Positions 16,443 through 23,827 of a stretch of 43,902 nt of DNA are shown here, piece after piece. The DNA is from CAYTED01 sp964404075 (GTDB taxonomy: Bacteria > Patescibacteriota > Minisyncoccia > Moranbacterales > UBA1568): the NCBI GenBank assembly GCA_964404075.1, contig CAYOIM010000002.1, positions 1 to 43,902 on the forward strand, written 5' to 3'. Every line of letters starts with the position of its first letter. Position 1 is the stretch's first letter. The notes under the pieces were generated by a model. It was not told where the DNA came from and searched no databases. It saw nothing but the letters and a program-made list of their open reading frames with translations. Both the position numbers and the translations under genes were made by a program.

Positions 16443-17733
16443 GAAACAGATGGTGTTTCAAAAAAAATATATTCTTGTTTTTTCACTTGCTTTTTCCCTG
16501 TTGGGAACGGCTGGTTTTCCGTTGGTGACTCATGCGGAAGAGAGCGTGGATGCATTGGAGGATAAGTATGCGAGGACACTGAAAAGACTGAAGGAGGAAG
16601 AGCAGGAAGCGACCCTCCTCAATTCCAAGCTCACGGGGATCAATCGGAACCTTTCTGTTACGGAGAAGGCTATTATGGCGACGCAGGACGCTCTCAACGC
16701 GACGCGCAATGACCTGGAGCGGAAGATATTGGAGGTTCAGCTTCTGGAGGAGCGGGTCGCACAGCGGGAGGAGTATCTGGCTGAGATGATCCGTGAACTC
16801 TATGCTTACGGCGATACGGTCGCCGTCGCCTACCTGTTTGGCGAGCGTTCGGATTTCGATGCGTCGTTTCATGCGGCTGACGGGATACTGCCTCTCGGGG
16901 AGCGGTTGGATGGGGCGGTGCAGGACATCCGTATCGAGAAAGAGAATGTCGAGAGCGAGAAAGGAAAGCTGGAAACTTTGGAAGAGGAACATCAGAGACT
17001 TCTCCTGGAAAAGAGCAGGCAAAAGCAGCGTCTCATCGTGGAAAAAGTCGATACGGAGGAGGATATCGAGGATCAGGCGACGATCATCAAGCGTCTGAGA
17101 AAAGAGCTGAGCGAATTGCAGGATGATTTGACGACTTTGACCGGGAAATCATATGATGCCAAGGATATCCGCGAGGCGGTCGAGTTTGCGAGCAAGCGGA
17201 CGGGCGTTCCCGAAGGCGTGCTCTATGGATTCCTGAAGCAGGAGACGAATCTCGGAGTGAATACTGGGCAGTGTACTTATGATGATGTGGAGCGGGTCTC
17301 CGTCGCGGGGTACAAGAAATATGGGAAGAAATATAAAGCGTCTATCGATCGGCTTTATAAGCGGTGGGGGTTCTTCAAGGAGATCGTCGATGATCTCGGA
17401 TACAGCAAGAATAAAAAGGTCTCCTGCACGATCGCTTTCTCGAAGGCGGGACCGAATCAGGGGGGCGCGATGGGGGTGGCACAGTTCATGTCTGATACCT
17501 GGCTCGCGTATGAGACTCGGATCAAGAGAGAGACGGGACATGGCAAGCCGGATCCATGGAATCTCACTGATGGAGTCATGGCTTTGGCGCTCAAGGTGAA
17601 GGCGGCCGGTGGGGCATCGAATAATGCGACGGCTATCAAGAAAGCGACCATCGCTTATTATGGCATCTATTCCGCGGGGTATTATCAGAATGTGCTGTAT
17701 TGGTCGAAGCATTACAAGAGCCTGTTTGATTGA
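16441..17733 (+). CDS. secreted coiled-coil lytic transglycosylase-like protein
   Basis: The 430-aa protein (421 if the ATG at 16450 is used) has a signal peptide ending near residue 31 (THAEE). An EnvC-like coiled coil spans about 40-235, rich in Glu, Lys and Leu heptads. The C-terminal ~180 residues form an SLT/MltB-like domain: KRTGVPEGVLYGFLKQETNLG holds the likely catalytic glutamate in KQET, and the later GGAMGVAQFMSDTW and AYYG motifs match this fold. It should cleave or remodel peptidoglycan in the cell wall, with the coiled coil tethering or regulating the catalytic domain. It stands alone between recA and the rpsF leader. Confidence 0.8.
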   Translation: MKQMVFQKKYILVFSLAFSLLGTAGFPLVTHAEESVDALEDKYARTLKRLKEEEQEATLLNSKLTGINRNLSVTEKAIMATQDALNATRNDLERKILEVQLLEERVAQREEYLAEMIRELYAYGDTVAVAYLFGERSDFDASFHAADGILPLGERLDGAVQDIRIEKENVESEKGKLETLEEEHQRLLLEKSRQKQRLIVEKVDTEEDIEDQATIIKRLRKELSELQDDLTTLTGKSYDAKDIREAVEFASKRTGVPEGVLYGFLKQETNLGVNTGQCTYDDVERVSVAGYKKYGKKYKASIDRLYKRWGFFKEIVDDLGYSKNKKVSCTIAFSKAGPNQGGAMGVAQFMSDTWLAYETRIKRETGHGKPDPWNLTDGVMALALKVKAAGGASNNATAIKKATIAYYGIYSAGYYQNVLYWSKHYKSLFD

Positions 17734-17753
17734 CCGGATGAGCCGTACCGTAC

Positions 17754-17782
17754 TTGCTCTTTCAGGGGATGTGTGATAGGGT
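17754..17782 (+). promoter_or_regulatory. candidate promoter for the rpsF leader
   Basis: TTGCTC, a 17-base spacer and TAGGGT with an upstream TGTGA lie ahead of the structured leader. Transcription from here would give a leader of about 140 bases before rpsF. Confidence 0.4.
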
Positions 17783-17794
17783 GTGGAGACAAAT

Positions 17795-17895
17795 GAGAAA
17801 GTCCGTGGCGGGTCCCGCCCTGAGGAAATCGGGGATCAGGATTCGCGGATATCCGCCAAGGGTAGGGTTTTCTTCTTTGGGCGGTTTTTTTGTTT
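17795..17895 (+). ncRNA. structured rpsF-operon leader with terminator/antiterminator
   Basis: The leader contains GGCGG/CCGCC (17808-17819) and a perfect GCGGATATCCGC palindrome (17845-17856). An intrinsic terminator has CCGCC (17853-17857) pairing with GGCGG (17880-17884), followed by seven T (17885-17891). The CCGC at 17853 can pair with either the upstream GCGG or the downstream GGGCGG, so the two hairpins exclude each other. This is the arrangement of an attenuator. Autogenous control by S6:S18 is known for rpsF operons; I cannot confirm its consensus here. Confidence 0.5.
17853..17891 (+). terminator. intrinsic terminator in the rpsF leader
   Basis: CCGCC...GGCGG stem with an imperfect A/T middle and a T7 run, 38 bases before the rpsF ATG. 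It may end read-through from the transglycosylase gene and/or act as an attenuator for rpsF. Confidence 0.65.
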
Positions 17896-17929
17896 CTGAG
17901 AGCGAAGTTAAATCGTAAGTCATCACGAT

Positions 17930-18505
17930 ATGAGAGAATACGAATTGTTTTATCTGGTCGGGGAGACGAAAGAGGCGGAGCTACCCCGTATCAAGGCGGA
18001 TGTGGAGGCATTGATCGCGGGCGAAGGGGCGACATTTCTCCCGGGTGAGACTGTGGACAAGCGCAAGCTCGCCTATTCCATCAAGAAGGAAGTGCGCGGT
18101 ACCTATATCGCGCGTCGGTTCACCGTGCCACAGGAAGAAGAGGCATTGGCTGAGGAGTTGGCGAAGCGGAAGGATGAGGCTGATTTCATCGCCCGCGTGA
18201 CGAAGAAGCTCAATCTCTCGAAGGATGTGCTTCGTTTCCTCATCCTCCGTGCGGATGATTTGCCGGCACTTGCCCAGATCGATCGGACGGAAAAGCCGAA
18301 GACGGTGGCAGGGGGTCGCCGTGATGGTCGGGATAACCGGAGCAATGATGGCCGTGATTATCGCCGAACCATAGCGCCTCGTGTCGCCGAGGTGAAGCCG
18401 ATAGAGCCGATTCTGACGGATGCGCCGAAACCGGAAGACAAGGAAAAGCCCGCGATGAGCAAGGAAGAAATGGATCAGAAATTGAAAGATGTATTGGATA
18501 TTTAA
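17930..18505 (+). CDS. rpsF: ribosomal protein bS6 with long C-terminal tail
   Basis: S6 binds the platform of the 30S subunit together with S18. The 191-aa protein carries the usual fold in the first ~100 residues (MREYELFYLVGE, then KRKLAYSIKKEVRGTY and VTKKLNLSKDVLRFLI). A charged tail of ~90 residues (GGRRDGRDNRSNDGRDYRR, then Pro/Glu/Lys) ends in MDQKLKDVLDI. Most S6 proteins have 95-135 residues, so the tail is a lineage feature; the Arg/Gly part could bind RNA. It leads the rpsF-ssb-rpsR cluster. Confidence 0.94.
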   Translation: MREYELFYLVGETKEAELPRIKADVEALIAGEGATFLPGETVDKRKLAYSIKKEVRGTYIARRFTVPQEEEALAEELAKRKDEADFIARVTKKLNLSKDVLRFLILRADDLPALAQIDRTEKPKTVAGGRRDGRDNRSNDGRDYRRTIAPRVAEVKPIEPILTDAPKPEDKEKPAMSKEEMDQKLKDVLDI

Positions 18506-18557
18506 GAGGGGAATGTGAGATAATAGATATCGGATATTAGATATTAGATAAAACATT

Positions 18558-19049
18558 ATGAATGTCAATAAGGTGATTCTTGTCGGACGGCTTACTCGTG
18601 ATCCGGAGGTGCGCAATACGCCGACCGGTCAGACGGTGGCGACGATCGGCATGGCGACAAACAATTATTGGACGGACAAATCCGGGAACAAGCAGGAGAA
18701 GACGGAGTTCCATACGGTGGTGCTCTGGGGCAAGGTTGCCGAAATCGCCGGGCAGTACCTTTCTAAAGGGCAGGAGGCATTTATCGAGGGGCGACTACAG
18801 ACGAGGGAGTATACCGACAAGCAGGGTGTCCAAAGGCGGGTGACGGAGATCATCGGCGAGACCATGCAACTCGGCTCGCGTCCCCAGGGTGCTACGAGTC
18901 AGGGTGGGGGAAACTATCAGGCGCGTCCGGTCGCATCGACCGCGGCGGCACCATCATCTGCTTCGAAGCCGATGGAAGAGGAGATCCCGACCATCAACCT
19001 CGATGATGAGCCGCGTGAAGAGGTGAAATTGAGCGAAGTGCCATTTTAA
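18558..19049 (+). CDS. ssb: single-stranded DNA-binding protein
   Basis: The 163-aa protein coats single-stranded DNA in replication and repair. The OB fold occupies residues 1-108 (MNVNKVILVGRLTRDPEVR, FHTVVLWGKVAEIAGQYLSKGQ). A Gly/Ala/Pro-rich linker and an acidic tip ending in EVPF replace the DDIPF peptide that recruits partner proteins. The position between rpsF and rpsR is the classic bacterial arrangement. The gap after rpsF holds an AT-rich TATCGGATATTAGATATTAG spacer. Confidence 0.95.
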   Translation: MNVNKVILVGRLTRDPEVRNTPTGQTVATIGMATNNYWTDKSGNKQEKTEFHTVVLWGKVAEIAGQYLSKGQEAFIEGRLQTREYTDKQGVQRRVTEIIGETMQLGSRPQGATSQGGGNYQARPVASTAAAPSSASKPMEEEIPTINLDDEPREEVKLSEVPF

Positions 19050-19058
19050 GAAATTTAC

Positions 19059-19265
19059 ATGAATGAGAGTATGGATCAGGAACTTGCCAAGAAATTGGAA
19101 ACAATCGATTACAAGGATGCGTATTTTCTGCGCCGCTTTCTCAATTCGCAGGGGAAAATGTATCCGCCGAAGCGTTATGGTCTCAATGCCAAACAGCAGC
19201 GTGCCCTCGCGCTCGCCATCAAGCGTGCGCGGTTTATGGGACTTGCTCCCTATGTCGTCAATTAA
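19059..19265 (+). CDS. rpsR: ribosomal protein bS18
   Basis: This 68-aa protein is part of the 30S platform and pairs with S6. The signature IDYKDAYFLRRFLNSQGKM and RYGLNAKQQRALALAIKRARFMGLAPYV is intact. It starts nine bases after ssb, so it is in the same transcript. A strong hairpin-family palindrome (19316-19350) with 13-base arms follows and likely ends the operon. Confidence 0.95.
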   Translation: MNESMDQELAKKLETIDYKDAYFLRRFLNSQGKMYPPKRYGLNAKQQRALALAIKRARFMGLAPYVVN

Positions 19266-19315
19266 TTCGTCGGGAACCGTCGCGCTCGTTTTTTGAGGGG
19301 CTTGAAAATTTTTAT

Positions 19316-19350
19316 AACGGTCGCTCCGCTTTTCGAGCGGTGCGTCCGCT
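19316..19350 (+). repeat. hairpin-family palindrome with long A/T arms after rpsR
   Basis: Core ACGGTCGCTCCGCT, loop, AGCGGTGCGTCCGCT. The flanks TTGAAAATTTTTA and TAAAAATTTTCAA are exact complements, giving a stem of more than 25 pairs. This is the best example of a conserved core on a locus-specific stem. Confidence 0.8.
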
Positions 19351-19408
19351 GTAAAAATTTTCAACTCTCTTTTCTCATCTTTCACTCCTCAATTCTTCTG
19401 CAAAAACT

Positions 19409-19966
19409 ATGCTTGAAATTTCCGATATCAAGACAGGGAAGGTCATTCTCTATCTGGAGGAACCATGGCAGGTGCTCTCGCATGAACATTCGAAAACCGG
19501 TCGTGCTGGTGCCGTACTCCGGACGAAATTAAAGAATCTTGTCACCGGTGCCATCATTGACAAGACCTTTCAGGGCGCGGACAAGGTGGATGAGACCGAG
19601 GTGAGCAAGTCCAAAGCACAGTATCTCTACAAGGAAGGAGATACCTATCAGTTCATGGATATGGAGAGCTATGAGCAGTTCGAGCTTTCCTCGGCGACCA
19701 TCGGCGACATCGCGAAGTACCTCGTGGATGGGGCTGAGCTCGCAGTGATCAACTGGAATGATCGTCCACTGAATGTGGAGCTCCCTGCGAAGGTGACGCT
19801 TACCGTCGTCGAAGCACCACCGGGGATCAAGGGAGATACTTCTTCTGGCGGCGATAAGGTTGTGACCCTCGAAACGGGTCTGACGATTACTACTCCGCTT
19901 TTCGTTAATGCCGGTGATAGAATCATCATCAATACCGAAAAAGGCACCTATGTCTCCCGGGCATAG
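19409..19966 (+). CDS. efp: elongation factor P
   Basis: The 185-aa EF-P relieves ribosome stalling at polyproline. The KOW-like N-domain and two OB domains are complete (GGDKVVTLETGLTITTPLFV near the C-terminus). The tip loop is SKTGRAGA, so residue 32, the site that is modified in other bacteria, is arginine rather than lysine. Arginine at this site is known from EarP-type rhamnosylated EF-P, but the flanking loop differs and no earP is in the window, so it may be unmodified or modified in another way. Proline-rich exported proteins at 2898 and 691 are plausible clients. Confidence 0.94.
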   Translation: MLEISDIKTGKVILYLEEPWQVLSHEHSKTGRAGAVLRTKLKNLVTGAIIDKTFQGADKVDETEVSKSKAQYLYKEGDTYQFMDMESYEQFELSSATIGDIAKYLVDGAELAVINWNDRPLNVELPAKVTLTVVEAPPGIKGDTSSGGDKVVTLETGLTITTPLFVNAGDRIIINTEKGTYVSRA

Positions 19967-19995
19967 CGATTCAGGGAGATTCTTTGAAATGCGTG

Positions 19996-20030
19996 AGCGG
20001 TCGTTCCCCTGTTGGAGGGGTGCGACCGCT
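19996..20030 (+). repeat. hairpin-family palindrome after efp
   Basis: AGCGGTCGTTCCCCT, loop, AGGGGTGCGACCGCT. The inner stem has changed to CCCCT/AGGGG with both sides altered together, so pairing is retained. It lies 30 bases past the efp stop. Confidence 0.75.
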
Positions 20031-20046
20031 ATTTGAAAATCTTCTC

Positions 20047-20176
20047 TTGACCCCGCACCTTTTTCATGTAGCGCCAAAGGTGTCAGGGTGACCATTCACA
20101 TGAGTATATCATTTTGAATGGGAGGGTATTGTCTGCATGGATACGGTATTTCAGCCTGAAAAAGGTGCGGGGTTGA
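20047..20176. mobile_element. MITE-like element with 16-bp terminal inverted repeats
   Basis: The sequence CCCCGCACCTTTTTCA at 20051-20066 is exactly repeated in inverse at 20157-20172. Direct TTGA copies flank both ends (20047-20050 and 20173-20176), as a 4-bp target duplication would. The interior (~90 bases) has no gene. This is the structure of a 122-bp non-autonomous transposable element; no transposase is in the window. The right-hand TTGA creates a TTGACA just ahead of the next gene. Confidence 0.65.
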
Positions 20177-20183
20177 CATCCCC

Positions 20184-20213
20184 TTGCCAACTCCCATCGG
20201 GGGGGGGTATGAT
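20184..20213 (+). promoter_or_regulatory. promoter with a 9-G spacer tract
   Basis: TTGCCA (20184-20189) and TATGAT (20208-20213) are separated by 18 bases, nine of which are consecutive G (20199-20207). A change in tract length would alter the spacer and hence the promoter strength. It drives the exported protein at 20248. Confidence 0.5.
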
Positions 20214-20247
20214 AGAGGAAAGAGAAAATAATCATCAACAAAAAAAT

Positions 20248-20907
20248 ATGCAGAAACACTCCCTTGCACACAAAAGCGTCTACTGGATGAAAGTGATCTC
20301 CCTCGGACTCATCCTGGGATTCGGTATCCAATTCGCGAAGGCATGGACTCCTCCGACGGTCGCTCCTCCGGGAGGGAATGTCTCAGGACCACTCACCAAC
20401 GGCATCATCCCGCAGTACAAGACCGGCATGCTCGGTGTGAATAGTACTACCATCCCTACCAATGCCCTGGAAGTCGGCGGAGGAGGGAATGCCTATATCG
20501 GAGGGAGCCTCTTCGCTGACGGAGGTATCAATGCCACGAGCGGTACCGTCACCGGCGTCCTCACTTCTGGCAAGGTACAGATAGTCGATGTCGTTCAGGA
20601 AAACACCACTTGCCTCTCAAATGGACTGGTGGCAAAGAATAGCATGGGGCTTCTCCTTTCTTGCCAGGGCTCTCCTCTCCGGTGGAAGAAGGCGAGTGGG
20701 GGTACGAATTGGGTTGATGTTATTAATAAACCAACAGATTTTGCTCCTACTGGAACACTTTGTGGTATATATACTAATGTCGCCATGATGGAAGGATCGG
20801 CAGGAGTTGGGAGTGTTGTTATTCCTTGTCAGGGGGCAATACAATCATGTCCTGCGGGATATCAATTTAATGCTTTTGGTCAGTATGGTTCTTGCGTGAA
20901 AACTTGA
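20248..20907 (+). CDS. exported protein sharing the N-terminal module of the 29-667 protein
   Basis: The 219-aa protein starts MQKHSLAHKSVYWMKV and has one membrane/signal helix (about 14-34), then AWTPPTVAPPGGNVSGP. From residue 50 on it differs from the protein at 29-667. The middle has Gly-rich beta-repeat text (EVGGGGNAYIGGSLFADGG), and the last third has cysteines (LSCQG, LCGIY, PCQGAIQSCPAGYQF, SCVKT). The final 200 bases are much more AT-rich than the first 300. I chose the ATG at 20248 over one at 20137 because homology to the other protein starts here and the promoter lies between. The role is unknown; an exposed surface protein is likely, possibly switched by the G tract upstream. 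Confidence 0.7.
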   Translation: MQKHSLAHKSVYWMKVISLGLILGFGIQFAKAWTPPTVAPPGGNVSGPLTNGIIPQYKTGMLGVNSTTIPTNALEVGGGGNAYIGGSLFADGGINATSGTVTGVLTSGKVQIVDVVQENTTCLSNGLVAKNSMGLLLSCQGSPLRWKKASGGTNWVDVINKPTDFAPTGTLCGIYTNVAMMEGSAGVGSVVIPCQGAIQSCPAGYQFNAFGQYGSCVKT

Positions 20908-20956
20908 ATCTTCAGGATTTTACGGTGAGGGAAACATATTATTTTATACTAAAGCT

Positions 20957-20986
20957 TATCAAGGACTGTCCTTGATATTTTGCTTT
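20957..20986 (+). terminator. intrinsic terminator
   Basis: TATCAAGGA, CTG, TCCTTGATA is a perfect nine-pair stem followed by TTTTGCTTTT, 50 bases past the stop at 20907. Confidence 0.7.
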
Positions 20987-20998
20987 TATAGAGCCTTC

Positions 20999-21024
20999 AA
21001 ACAGCGGTTCAACCCCTGTTTTTT
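20999..21024 (+). terminator. second terminator-like hairpin
   Basis: AACAG-C-GGT, loop, ACC-C-CTGTT followed by TTTT. It resembles a shortened member of the hairpin family, standing just ahead of the gyrB promoter. Confidence 0.5.
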
Positions 21025-21028
21025 CTGG

Positions 21029-21057
21029 TTGCTCATTTTTCGGGAAAAGTGTATACT
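21029..21057 (+). promoter_or_regulatory. promoter of the membrane protein-gyrB unit
   Basis: TTGCTC, a 17-base spacer and TATACT lie 50 bases before the ATG at 21108. The next gene (gyrB) follows closely, so both are probably driven from here. Confidence 0.55.
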
Positions 21058-21107
21058 GAGCGAGAAGAAAGAAGCATTTTTCATGCCTCTTTTTCAATTG
21101 AAGACAT

Positions 21108-21491
21108 ATGACTTTCCGAGCTTTTTTGTGGAGCGTGGGGATCTTTACGGTCGGGGCGACCGTTGCCTTTCTCGCGACCCTGTTCCTCGTCGACCCCGAT
21201 GAGGCTGGGCTGTTCGGGAGGATACTCTTGTTTGGGAGTATGATGATCGTATTGTCTGGCATCGCTATCATCCTCTTTTCCGAGCTGTATCGCACAGCGC
21301 TCGGTGAAGAAGGCGCCGCGCATCATGTGGGGCTCCTCTTTCGGCAGGGAGTGCTCCTCGGCGGATATGGTGTCGGACTTCTCCTCTTCCAGTACTGGAA
21401 AATATTTTTCTGGTGGACGGCGCTTTTCCTGCTTGTCGCGTTTCTCCTTGTCGAGCTCTCATTTCGACTCGGAAGCAACAATTCACATTAA
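21108..21491 (+). CDS. four-helix integral membrane protein
   Basis: This 127-aa protein has four hydrophobic segments (about residues 5-27, 38-60, 80-96 and 98-118). Only short loops separate them, and a HHVGLLFRQGVLLGGYG motif lies between helices 2 and 3. I recognise no enzyme motif. Its stop lies 12 bases before the gyrB start, so it is co-transcribed with gyrB. Function unknown. Confidence 0.65.
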   Translation: MTFRAFLWSVGIFTVGATVAFLATLFLVDPDEAGLFGRILLFGSMMIVLSGIAIILFSELYRTALGEEGAAHHVGLLFRQGVLLGGYGVGLLLFQYWKIFFWWTALFLLVAFLLVELSFRLGSNNSH

Positions 21492-21503
21492 CGGTCACAC
21501 GAT

Positions 21504-23555
21504 ATGGCTTTAGCGAAAAATACGGCGAAATACGATGCGAAATCGATACAGGTGTTGGAAGGGCTCGATCCGGTGCGAAAACGCCCGGGCATGTATATCG
21601 GGGGGACCTCGCTCGAAGGGTTGCATCACCTCGTTTGGGAAGTGGTGAATAACTCGGTTGACGAAGCGATGGCAGGGCATTGCCGCAATATCATCGTGCG
21701 GATGTTCCCGGATCATAGTATCGAAGTGGAAGACGACGGTCGCGGTATCCCGGTCGATATCCATCCGCAAACGAAGAAATCGACGCTCGAGACGGTGCTC
21801 ACCGTTCTCCATGCGGGAGGAAAATTCGGGGGCGCCGGGTACAAGATTTCCGGAGGCTTGCATGGCGTCGGCATCTCGGTCGTGAACGCGCTTTCCGAAT
21901 GGACGCGTGTCCATGTCCATCGCGAAGGGAAGGTTTGGATGCAGGAATTCCATCGGGGCGATCCGCGCGGGAAAGTCGCCGCTATCGGGAAGTCTGATCG
22001 TACCGGAACGATCGTGTCATTCAGGGCGGATCCCCAGATTTTTCCGGAAATCGAGTATAGTTTTCCGAAAATACTCGAATACCTCCGGTATCAGGCATAT
22101 CTCACCAAGGGTGTGCGCATCGTCCTCGAGGATCATCGTGAAGTCACGGATCCGAAGATTGATGGGTACAAGATCCGTCGGCACGGGTTGTACTTCGATT
22201 CGGGCATCATCTCGTTCGTGAAGTTTCTCAATCGGAAGAAGGTCGTGAAGAACGAGACGCCGATCTATATCGAGAAGACCGTGGATGATGTGTATGTCGA
22301 AGTGTCGTTCCAGTATACCGAGAGTTTCAAGGAACATCTCTTCGCGTTTGCGAACAATATCTTCAATCCCGAGGGCGGCATGCATGTGACCGGATTTAAG
22401 ACTTCACTCACCCGCGTGCTCAATGACTATGCGAAGAAAGCGAACCTCATCAAGGAAAAGGAGGGATCGTTCACATCGGATGATTTGCGGGAAGGATTGA
22501 CGGCGGTCATCAGCGTGAAACTCGCGAATCCGCAATTCGAAGGGCAGACCAAGGCGAAGCTCGGGAATGCCGAAGTGCGGGGCATCGTCTCATCCGTCGT
22601 CGCCGAGGGACTTCAGGAATATCTCGAAACCCATCCGCAGGACGCGAAGGCGATACTCGAGAAATGCCTCCTCACCGTGCGCGCCCGTATCGCCGCGCGT
22701 GCCGCCAAGGATGCCGTGATCCGGAAGGGCGCGCTCGAGGGTATGACGCTTCCGGGGAAGCTCGCCGATTGTTCGACGCGCGATACGGCGAAGTCAGAGC
22801 TGTACATCGTCGAGGGTGACTCCGCAGGTGGGAGTGCCAAGCAGGGACGGAACCGCGAATTCCAGGCGATACTTCCGCTTCGTGGGAAACTCGTGAATGT
22901 GGAGAAGACGACCATCGACAAGGTAGTGAAGTCGGATACCCTGAAGCCGATCATCATCGCCCTCGGGGTGGGGATCGGGGAGAGTTTCGACCTCGCTCGC
23001 CTGCGGTACGGCAAGATCATCATTATGGCGGATGCCGATGTGGACGGTTCGCATATTCGGACGCTCCTCCTCACTTTCTTCTATCGGTATTATGAGGACC
23101 TCGTAACGCAGGGGCATATCTATATCGCTCAGCCGCCACTGTATCGTTTGCAGAAGGGGAAGGATATCCGGTATTGCTACACCGAAGAAGAGAAATTGAA
23201 AATCATCGAGGATATGAAGGCGATCATGGCGGCGAAGGCGAAGGAAAAAGCGAGCAAGAAAAAAGTGGCTGAGGGTGTGATGGAAGAGGACGAGACGCCG
23301 ACGGAGGAGATGACCGATGGCGCTGAGAGCGTCAGTGGCATTTCTATCCAGCGGTACAAAGGTCTCGGAGAAATGAACCCGGAGCAACTCTGGGAGACGA
23401 CCATGAACCCCGATCATCGGCTCATGCTCCAGGTGACGCTCGAGGATGCCGAAGAGGCGGATAGTACTTTCGATATCCTCATGGGGAACGAGGTGGAACC
23501 GCGCCGACGCTTCATCCAGACTCATGCTAAGACCGTGAAGAATTTGGATATTTGA
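21504..23555 (+). CDS. gyrB: DNA gyrase subunit B
   Basis: The 683-aa ATPase subunit of the type II topoisomerase introduces negative supercoils. The GHKL ATPase motifs are EVVNNSVDEA, DDGRGIPV and the GGLHGVGISVVNAL lid. The transducer follows, then TOPRIM (VEGDSAGGSAKQGR with Glu437; MADADVDGSHI with Asp510, Asp512 and Asp514). The C-terminal QRYKGLGEMNPEQLWETTMNP is intact. A charged insertion (about residues 574-610, Lys/Glu-rich) sits inside TOPRIM between ERSEEEK-like text and SGISIQRYKG; this is longer than in E. coli-independent small GyrB proteins and is probably a surface loop. gyrA is not in the window. The 181-bp structured element follows the stop. Confidence 0.95.
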   Translation: MALAKNTAKYDAKSIQVLEGLDPVRKRPGMYIGGTSLEGLHHLVWEVVNNSVDEAMAGHCRNIIVRMFPDHSIEVEDDGRGIPVDIHPQTKKSTLETVLTVLHAGGKFGGAGYKISGGLHGVGISVVNALSEWTRVHVHREGKVWMQEFHRGDPRGKVAAIGKSDRTGTIVSFRADPQIFPEIEYSFPKILEYLRYQAYLTKGVRIVLEDHREVTDPKIDGYKIRRHGLYFDSGIISFVKFLNRKKVVKNETPIYIEKTVDDVYVEVSFQYTESFKEHLFAFANNIFNPEGGMHVTGFKTSLTRVLNDYAKKANLIKEKEGSFTSDDLREGLTAVISVKLANPQFEGQTKAKLGNAEVRGIVSSVVAEGLQEYLETHPQDAKAILEKCLLTVRARIAARAAKDAVIRKGALEGMTLPGKLADCSTRDTAKSELYIVEGDSAGGSAKQGRNREFQAILPLRGKLVNVEKTTIDKVVKSDTLKPIIIALGVGIGESFDLARLRYGKIIIMADADVDGSHIRTLLLTFFYRYYEDLVTQGHIYIAQPPLYRLQKGKDIRYCYTEEEKLKIIEDMKAIMAAKAKEKASKKKVAEGVMEEDETPTEEMTDGAESVSGISIQRYKGLGEMNPEQLWETTMNPDHRLMLQVTLEDAEEADSTFDILMGNEVEPRRRFIQTHAKTVKNLDI

Positions 23556-23579
23556 TTTTTTCTCTCGCTTTGTATGATG

Positions 23580-23760
23580 GGTCTCCGCGTGAAATGAATC
23601 GCTAGAAATTCATGACTCACTCAAAAGGATAGGTGCTCCTCACAGGAGGAAGCAAGGCGCCACTGAGGAGCATCCATCAGGTGAGTCATGTATTTCTCGA
23701 TTCGTTCGCAGGAGAGAGGTTCTTTTGCATACTTTTCTTTTGCGGTCAAAGAAAAGTATG
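23580..23760 (+). ncRNA. structured dispersed element, copy 1
   Basis: A 181-bp element after gyrB is repeated in inverse at 32194-32372 (about 80% identity by eye). It folds into an outer stem (AGAAAT..CATGACTCAC with GTGAGTCATG..ATTTCT), an inner stem (TGCTCCTCA/TGAGGAGCA) and a 3' hairpin (CATACTTTTCTTT/AAAGAAAAGTATG). At several positions both strands of a stem differ together between the copies, which supports selection for structure. It holds no gene. Whether it acts as RNA or as a cruciform/mobile element is open. Confidence 0.6.
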
Positions 23761-23827
23761 AAGGAGATTGAAATAAAAAAAGCATTTTCAAGCTCCATTT
23801 TATTCAGCGTAGAGATGGAGCCATAAT

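Noticed and set aside
17760..17895. Known riboswitch, 6S RNA or RNase P RNA in the rpsF leader
   Set aside because: A GAGAAAGTCC stretch resembles RNase P text in part, but the remaining conserved elements are missing. No riboswitch core could be matched by eye.
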